From assembly GCF_040807025.1 (NCBI RefSeq), contig NC_090953.1, positions 23,730,997-23,794,996 of the forward strand: a stretch of 64,000 nucleotides of DNA. The letters run 5' to 3'. Below the pieces are notes generated by a model. That model did not search any database and was not told the origin of the DNA. It saw only the letters and a program-made list of their open reading frames with translations. Position numbers and translations under genes: made by a program. This DNA is from Struthio camelus. Lineage: Eukaryota; Chordata; Aves; Struthioniformes; Struthionidae. Shown here in pieces: positions 59,001-64,000 of the stretch; the first letter of the stretch is position 1; every line of letters begins with the position of its first letter.

Positions 59001-60234
59001 AGGGCCATGAGTAGATTTCTGAGAGATCAGTCAGCTAGCTGAGCAGCCCTTGGCTGTTGCATTTTACATGTGACAGTATGGGGCCCCAAGTTCTCTTTCC
59101 CATGGGCCGATCTCTTTTGGTAAAGGTAGATTTTACTTTTCAAGCCCCTCCTTAGCCCACTCTCAGACAGCAGCAAGAGCGCTTGTGTGCCTGGTGGGGG
59201 GAATGATCCCACACTGCAGGAGGTGTTGAGATGTATGGGAAGTGTACTACTGAAGGTTGCTAGGTGATGGAAGCTGAGGGTGTGACTGAGTGTGGGAGGA
59301 TGGACGTAGAAGAAATAATAAATCCATCCCCCCAGCTGCTATTGATGGTGAAAGCCTTTAGAGGCTGAGCAACTCAGTGAATGTTCTATTCTCCTGCTGA
59401 GTAAGAGACTAATTCTGCCTTTCTTCCCTCTCCTCCTCTTTCCCTTCCCCCTCCTCTTCCCCAGAAAATGAGATCATTCAGGTGGCAGTGGTAGACAGAG
59501 AGAAAATTTTCCCGATCCTGATTCAGCCAGTGAAATGTTTGTCCACCTTGATGGCCAAAAATAGTGTCTGCGAAGTTGGCCTGAGGAATCTGCTTTGCCA
59601 CCTCAACACTGTACACAGGCCCATCCTGGGTGGATTTGGTCTCTGGTCGCTCCCTTTCCCCACCCTCTTGAAAGCCCTGTCATTTGTGGACAAGAAAGGG
59701 GAGTTCAGCTCTGCTGTGTATGGTTTCCTAGACATTTTGCCTCTGATTAAAGAGAAGATCCCCGAGAGGGATAATTACAAGTTGAAGACCTTGGCCAACA
59801 CTTATCTCTGGCGACAGCTCAGTGATTGCAGTGCCATGGAGAGTGCGAAGGCTATGAAGGATCTGTACGAGGTCCTGGATATCAACCTGGGGAAGGAACC
59901 CAGGCTGATTCTCAGCCATGCCAGCCTGGAGTGCTTCATCTCCCTCACGCCCTTGTTGACCGAGAAACTTCTCACCAAGCCATCCGCCCAGACGCTGGCC
60001 ACTCACAACATTGGCCTCTCTGAGCTCTGGTCCTGCTACAGGCGTGACCCCAGCAAAGGGCTCCAGAAAGTGTGCCGTCTGGTCAATATTCGTCGGCACA
60101 GCTCCGAAAAGAAGGTTCGAAACCTGAGCAAGATCAAGGTCTACTTCCAGCAACAGCAGCAATCAGCTGAATGCCAGACGACCCCAGTAGGCAGTGATTT
60201 TCCAGAAACCATAAAGAGTGAGAAAGACTGTTGA
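47060..60234 (+). CDS. PML copy 2, second TRIM19-type gene
   Basis: Eight coding exons: 47060-47110, 48258-48736, 49899-50482, 54513-54550, 56467-56713, 57180-57238, 58646-58784 and 59465-60234. They sum to 2367 nt with consistent phases, giving 788 aa. The N terminus is short (MAANAPPSQQSSQFETQ). The RING spans 28-64; B-box 1 starts near 103; B-box 2 starts near 180 and keeps the dicysteine (CCICA); the coiled coil is about 204-370. Exon 6 gives a basic patch PLKRRN and the sumoylation-type VMKVE. Exon 7 gives an acidic SIM-like DIFCLDSFEEDSSD. Exons 8-9 encode the exonuclease-like domain (LLFFDVKIL, then LPLIKEKIPERDNYKLKTLA). Intron phases equal those of PML1, so this is a DNA-level duplication, not a retrocopy. 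No match to PML1 exon 5 was found; exon 4 joins exon 6 in phase. The exon 4 and exon 6 acceptors are the weakest calls. Confidence 0.85.
48737..49898 (+). other. PML2 intron 2
   Basis: AT-rich, with repeated ttatattctt motifs near 49220-49275. The segment 49380-49800 may be an old interspersed repeat, judging by composition. A 119-codon minus-strand frame in it has no recognised relatives. Confidence 0.45.
50002..50484 (+). repeat. Near-identical coiled-coil tract shared with PML1 (inverted copy at 33459-33941)
   Basis: Base-by-base comparison shows one mismatch (50459, T versus C, changing Val to Ala) in 483 bp. The 103 bp of the same exon before the tract differ at about 35 positions, and the introns beyond do not align. 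The two tracts are inverted relative to each other and flank STOML1. Confidence 0.9.
51798..52687 (+). CDS. Alternative terminal coding exon of PML2
   Basis: A strong acceptor (cccctcccctgcgacag|) begins an open frame in the phase needed by exon 3, which ends one base into a codon. Joining exons 1-3 (1114 nt) to this exon (890 nt) gives 2004 nt, or 667 aa including about 296 new residues. These comprise a Pro/Ser/Glu-rich stretch, a probable helix or coiled coil (containing ADELLKAGNHLLQAQQRANR) and a basic tail RGKRSSKSTTSLRKRKK before the stop, likely a nuclear localisation signal. The helical segment vaguely recalls the C-terminal helices of transposon-derived Myb/SANT proteins, but I cannot assign it. 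PML1 has no equivalent; its matching intron is only 540 bp. Confidence 0.6.
52835..52925 (+). repeat. MIR-like SINE in the 3'UTR of the alternative PML2 exon
   Basis: The phrase ggccttaggcatgtcccttc followed by acttctctgcgctttgag corresponds to the MIR core around ccttgggcaagtcac. It is degraded but recognisable. Confidence 0.55.
53221..53226 (+). terminator. Poly(A) signal of the alternative PML2 isoform
   Basis: AATAAA (ccaataaagtcc) lies 534 bp after the stop of the alternative terminal exon and is followed by a GT-rich stretch (gagtgaatgtgtcttttgct). It supports real use of this exon as a 3' end. Confidence 0.65.
53240..54512 (+). other. PML2 intron, right of the alternative exon
   Basis: Contains a MIR-type SINE at about 54340-54440 and otherwise nothing recognised. 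Confidence 0.5.
54340..54440 (+). repeat. MIR-type SINE
   Basis: Shows ctgtgcctcagtttcctgat followed by gtggagcgc and cattcaaagcactgta, in the order expected for a MIR relative. Confidence 0.7.
54551..56466 (+). other. PML2 intron where exon 5 would be expected
   Basis: A donor-like ggccag|gtgagg at 55775 follows a phase-0 open stretch. However, the peptide does not resemble PML1 exon 5 (which reads VPTFRISLEETQ) or the human exon. I therefore do not call an exon. The region also has a Pro/Ser-rich open frame to 56396 without family resemblance. Confidence 0.4.
57239..57358 (+). other. Possible intron-retention tail after PML2 exon 7
   Basis: If the donor at 57239 is not used, the frame continues 39 codons (beginning VSIASHLVADGAEDRQQ) to a stop at 57358. 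Human PML makes short isoforms by comparable exon-7 read-through and alternative ends. Use here is inferred. Confidence 0.3.
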
Positions 60235-60714
60235 AAGATGTCTGTGCCTTACCAGTACAAGACCCTGTCTCTCACCCATGGAGAGTAACTCCTGGGGCAA
60301 ATTACCAGCTCATGTCACTAGTTTTGCATTCAAAATTTTCTGCCTGCTCCTGCCTGGGGTGATGGGTCTGGGTTTTGATATGTGACAGTCTCCTGCCGTC
60401 CTCCCTCATCTAAACACTTGTGTTAAGGTGAAGAGCTGGGGACACTAGGCTGGCTGGGACATGTCCTCTGGCCTTGCTCTGATCTTGACACCTTGTAGCC
60501 TCACTGTGTATTAATTTCCCCTCTGGATGAATCAAACCAACTATAGGAAGAAATCTTTCCATGATTTCTGGGAAAGGAAGCTACTGCTTACAGTCCATCC
60601 TGCCTTTGCTGGTTTGGGGCTTGGGGGGAGAAGGGGGAGAGGGAAAGGGGCAATGTGGTTGGAAGCCAAATGGAAAAACAGCGGGTACTGAAATTAATTT
60701 AGAAGGGCCAAGAG

Positions 60715-60720
60715 AATAAA
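60715..60720 (+). terminator. Poly(A) signal of PML2
   Basis: AATAAA (agagaataaaggatg) lies 481 bp after the PML2 stop. It is the first canonical signal on this strand. Confidence 0.7.
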
Positions 60721-60729
60721 GGATGCCTG

Positions 60730-63700
60730 TAAATGCTGGGAAGGGGTCTAGATCATGGAGAGGAGAAGGAGGAATGCAGAAAAAGGGGATAGGAGGCCTT
60801 TTTGTGGCATGATCCACACCCTATTTTACTCCCAAGCTTGGTAAGAGGTGTCCCCACCTTGCACATCCTGCCCTCCCTTAGCCCCCTTTGCCCAGCTTGG
60901 GGGTGTCTCTGCCTCTGAGGGGTACCTGAACTCCTTGTCCGTCTTCTCGTGAGCAGGACAGCGAGGACAGAGGGCTGTCCCTTGTGTTCCTGTTGTCAGA
61001 GCTGCTCTGTCACTCCAAGTAGCTGAGCCTTCCTGTGAGCCAGTATTTGCAATGTCATTGTGGGAGGAACCAAAAACAGTCATATGCAGTGCATGTCCTT
61101 TGGCCACCAGGATTCAGCGTCTGGCTGGCAGGGATTCAACCTCTCTGCTCATGTGCTCTCTGCTCATGTGCTCTGAAAGGGGGGCAGTGTGAACACAGGG
61201 AAGAAGGGCTTGTGTTACTCATTCCTTTGTGAGGGACAACAGACCCTGGAGAGTGGGGGAGCTGGGCTGAAGAAAGCGACAAAAAAAACCCAAAAAACCA
61301 AAAAGCCCCTTTGGGTCCATCTACTCTGAGATATGAATCTCCTAAGTGAGTGCACAGTGATACTGTTTTCCTACCTTCTCCCCTGCTTTCCAAGCTCAAA
61401 GACAGACAGGGAATTGCTTGGTCAGGGAGGGAATGTCATTGCTCTTTCTGTAGAGGCTGCTGTGCCTGCTTACAGATGCAGAAGAAATAAATCATTTACT
61501 TAATTTGATGTGTATTGCTAATAATTTGCTCTTGCTCTCCATTCCCATAATGCCCCCTGTGGAATATAAAAAGGGCCAGGGCAAAGAGTCTAGAGCAGCC
61601 TAGAGATCCAGCTACCCTACACCCTGGACACTGCCTGTAAAGGGAGATTAGTAGGGTGTTGGGTGCTGGAAGAAAGTGTATTCACCCCCAGCTGGCTTCT
61701 CTGCTCGCCCTCAGGATGCTCTCGCAGCCTAGCAGCCCATTAAGCTCTCAGCACAGCTCAGATGAACACAGAGAAGCAGAAGAAAATCCATTTGGTTTCG
61801 GGGAGGGGAGGAATCTCTCTTCTTCCAGCCTTGTGGTAGCTAGAGATGGTCAGGGTGAGCCTGCCCCTCCCTGCATCGCTGCGAGTTCAGACAGGGAACC
61901 TGGAGATGAGGAGCAGGTGAAGCTGGGGGTGGCCAGAGCGGGCCTGAATCTCCATTCTGCAAGACAAGCCCATCCCTAGTGACCTCCAGGAGACCACTAG
62001 GCTGCCAGCATTTCCTGGATAACCTGTTTGAGTTAGCACATACGTGAGGCATCTGGATATCCTCCTATGCCAACGTAAGAGTTGGCTTGAGGCCAGGGGA
62101 GAAAGAGCACCAAGAGGTCCTGCTTGCTAAGGGAGTAGCCGAGAAAGCCCAGCATTGTGCTCCCTGCGGGAACAGCATGCATTATTTCCGTTTGTGTGGT
62201 GTGTAGCTGTCCTGCCTGCTGGCAGATACCCAGTTTGGATCACACCAAAATAATCTGATTTAGCCACGACAAACAGCTATTGTCATGAACTTGTGGGTGT
62301 CTCGTCTGGTCCCCATCGGAGCCAGAACCAGCGCCTGACATCGCGGAGAGGCAGGAGAGGGCACAGCTCACAAGTGAGGGCAGGAGGGAACTTTGGGGGA
62401 AGCCTCACAGCAAGGAGACGTGGGGGCAGGAGTCCAGGGTCCACGGCTGTCCCCTGACACAGATCAAGGTTTGCTGCAAATCCTGCAAAGACTTCAAGTC
62501 AAAGTGAGCTGCATGTGTGAGGAAAGCAATGAACACGCCAACCTTTACCCAGAGGCAGGAGCAGAACACGTTCTCTCTGCTCTATCCCTCAAGACCCATG
62601 CAAGGAGTGTTGTTTAAAGCCATGGTCATCCCTGAATGTCACTTAAACCCCACAGGATGGTTTTCCAGCTGTTTTTTTCCTTCCAACCAGGCACAATGCA
62701 ACTTGCAGGGTGATTCGTAGCATGCCGTGGCAGTGGGTCGCTTTTCCCGGCCCCCACTCCTTCTCAGGAATACGGAGGGGACCGGTTGATGTCAAATTGT
62801 CCTGTGCTACCCAAAAAGGTAGGGATTGCCCAGACACCTCAGAGACCATTTTGACCCTCGGTATGTCTGGCCTGGCTGGCAGGGGTCCTCGGAGAGACAG
62901 GACCTGGAGGCCTCTAGTGCTCCTACCACCCCTGTGACGTGACCAGAGCACTGACTCCCAGGCTGAGGCATGCGTCACTCTGCTTTTGTTTGCTCTGTGC
63001 ATTATTTCTGGTAACAATCGTTTCCAACACCAGGCATCCTCCTCCAGTCCTGCCCTGGAAGCTGCTGATTCACGTCTGTTCAGGAATGGTTAAACGGCTG
63101 CTTGTGCAGAAGCGTTTTCCTGCCTCTCACTAAAAACACATGGACACGTCGGGAAGCATGTAAGAAACAGCCAGTGCGGACGCCACCGTGTGGAGTCTTC
63201 TCTTGCAAGAGCAGAAACGCGGTCTGGTGTCGCCGACAGTGTACAGCTCCTCTGTGGTCTCCCCTGGGCCAAACAGGTCCTGCTTGTGCCTGGTGGTGTC
63301 TGCACAGGCAACAGGGTATCAAGCCCAGGGCAACTTCAGGAGCCTCCTTACCATACTCTCCCTTCACAGATTGATGGCAACATTGCTAAATAATCGTATA
63401 TGTATCTGAGCTTGGCGGGACTGGATCAGGCCCTGGGTGAGGCACCCAGAATCCAAGGGGAGCCAATGCCAGGGTACGGAGAGTGGTAGTTAGCAGAAAT
63501 GGCAGTGTGTTAGGTCTGGTTCGTTAGGGTTCACCCAATAGTCGGGGATCAGCATTTGTCCTGGGAGAGGTGCAGATTTCAAAGGCTGAAATTCTGCTTC
63601 CCCATGACTCCAGGAGTCCCCTTCTGAGGAGGGAATATTTTTCAGCAGAGCACTTTTCCCCTGGGAAGCGTGGACCCTACAGCTACAAAGTTTGACAGTG

Positions 63701-64000
63701 ATCTCTCCAGTCCATATAGTCTTTTTGGCAGAAGCAAACCCAAGCGCTTACTTTCTTATTTCCTCCCTTCCAGGTTCCTCCAGACAACCTGAATTCGTAC
63801 TGTGTCAGTTCCCAGGGCTGCCCCAGGACTCCCTAAGCAAGCTTTTCTGAATATTTCCACCTGCATGAAATACAGATTTTCTTTTCCCTTTTACTCTTCC
63901 ATCTGATTCAAGTTAAAATTTCCTCTTCTTCCTCCCTGCCAAAAATCAACATCTTTCAGTGGAAGGAAGCACAAGTTCCTTGCCAACTCTCTGAAGTCAC
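60730..64000. other. Region right of PML2, no recognised gene
   Basis: By synteny with human, the 3' end of LOXL1 on the minus strand could lie beyond STOML1. I found no lysyl oxidase signature in any frame here. A TATA-like GAATATAAAAAGGG lies at 61563-61576 with a 107-codon frame after it. No transposon was named. Confidence 0.45.
61565..61573 (+). promoter_or_regulatory. TATA-box-like element
   Basis: TATAAAAAG in a good context, followed about 90 bp later by an open frame of 107 codons (61656-61979) without recognised relatives. It might be a small promoter or chance. Confidence 0.2.

Noticed and set aside
60730-64000. LOXL1 3' end expected from synteny
   Set aside because: No lysyl oxidase signature was found in any frame on the minus strand.
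1-64000. tRNA, rRNA, CRISPR or intact mobile elements
   Set aside because: None was seen by eye; only short degraded SINE-like fragments and simple repeats were recognisable.

Overview
The window is vertebrate nuclear DNA: spliced genes with GT-AG introns, CpG islands, poly(A) signals and old SINEs. It most likely comes from a sauropsid, a crocodilian or turtle by its slow-decaying MIR-type SINEs; this is inferred from repeat style and protein divergence, not from a search. Gene order and orientation, ISLR(-) ISLR2(-) PML(-) STOML1(+), match human 15q24 read in reverse, including the head-to-head PML/STOML1 pair. The main departure is a second, complete PML gene on the + strand just past STOML1.

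Layout. 1-1.6 kb: no identified gene, one candidate orphan exon. 1.6-6.1 kb: ISLR (-), one coding exon plus a 5'UTR exon in a CpG island. 6.7-12.4 kb: intergenic, with a possible conserved element near 10.3 kb and a large GT/AT microsatellite near 11.5-12.2 kb. 12.5-16.6 kb: ISLR2 (-), with a GC-rich minisatellite in its 3'UTR and a long pyrimidine tract before its coding exon. 16.6-18.7 kb: CpG-rich promoter region. 18.7-25.3 kb: intergenic. 25.4-36.4 kb: PML copy 1 (-), nine coding exons in one continuous 786-residue frame. 36.2-38 kb: shared PML1/STOML1 promoter region. 38.1-45.0 kb: STOML1 (+), seven coding exons, 417 aa. 45-46.8 kb: intergenic with a MIR. 46.8-60.7 kb: PML copy 2 (+), eight coding exons, 788 aa, plus an alternative last exon unique to this copy. 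60.7-64 kb: no recognised gene.

The most interesting signal is the PML pair. Both copies look intact, keep the same exon phases, and have interferon-response-type sites near their starts. Most of their exons are strongly diverged. However, a 207-bp stretch in the RING exon and a 483-bp stretch in the coiled-coil exon are almost identical, synonymous sites included, and the identity starts and stops abruptly. This is the pattern of recent gene conversion between inverted copies flanking STOML1. Copy 2 also has an in-frame alternative terminal exon with its own poly(A) signal. It would give a 667-aa PML isoform ending in about 296 residues that I do not recognise, with a helical segment and a basic tail.

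All coordinates were derived by hand from reading frames, splice consensus and phase bookkeeping. Protein family assignments come from memory of the human proteins, not from database searches.
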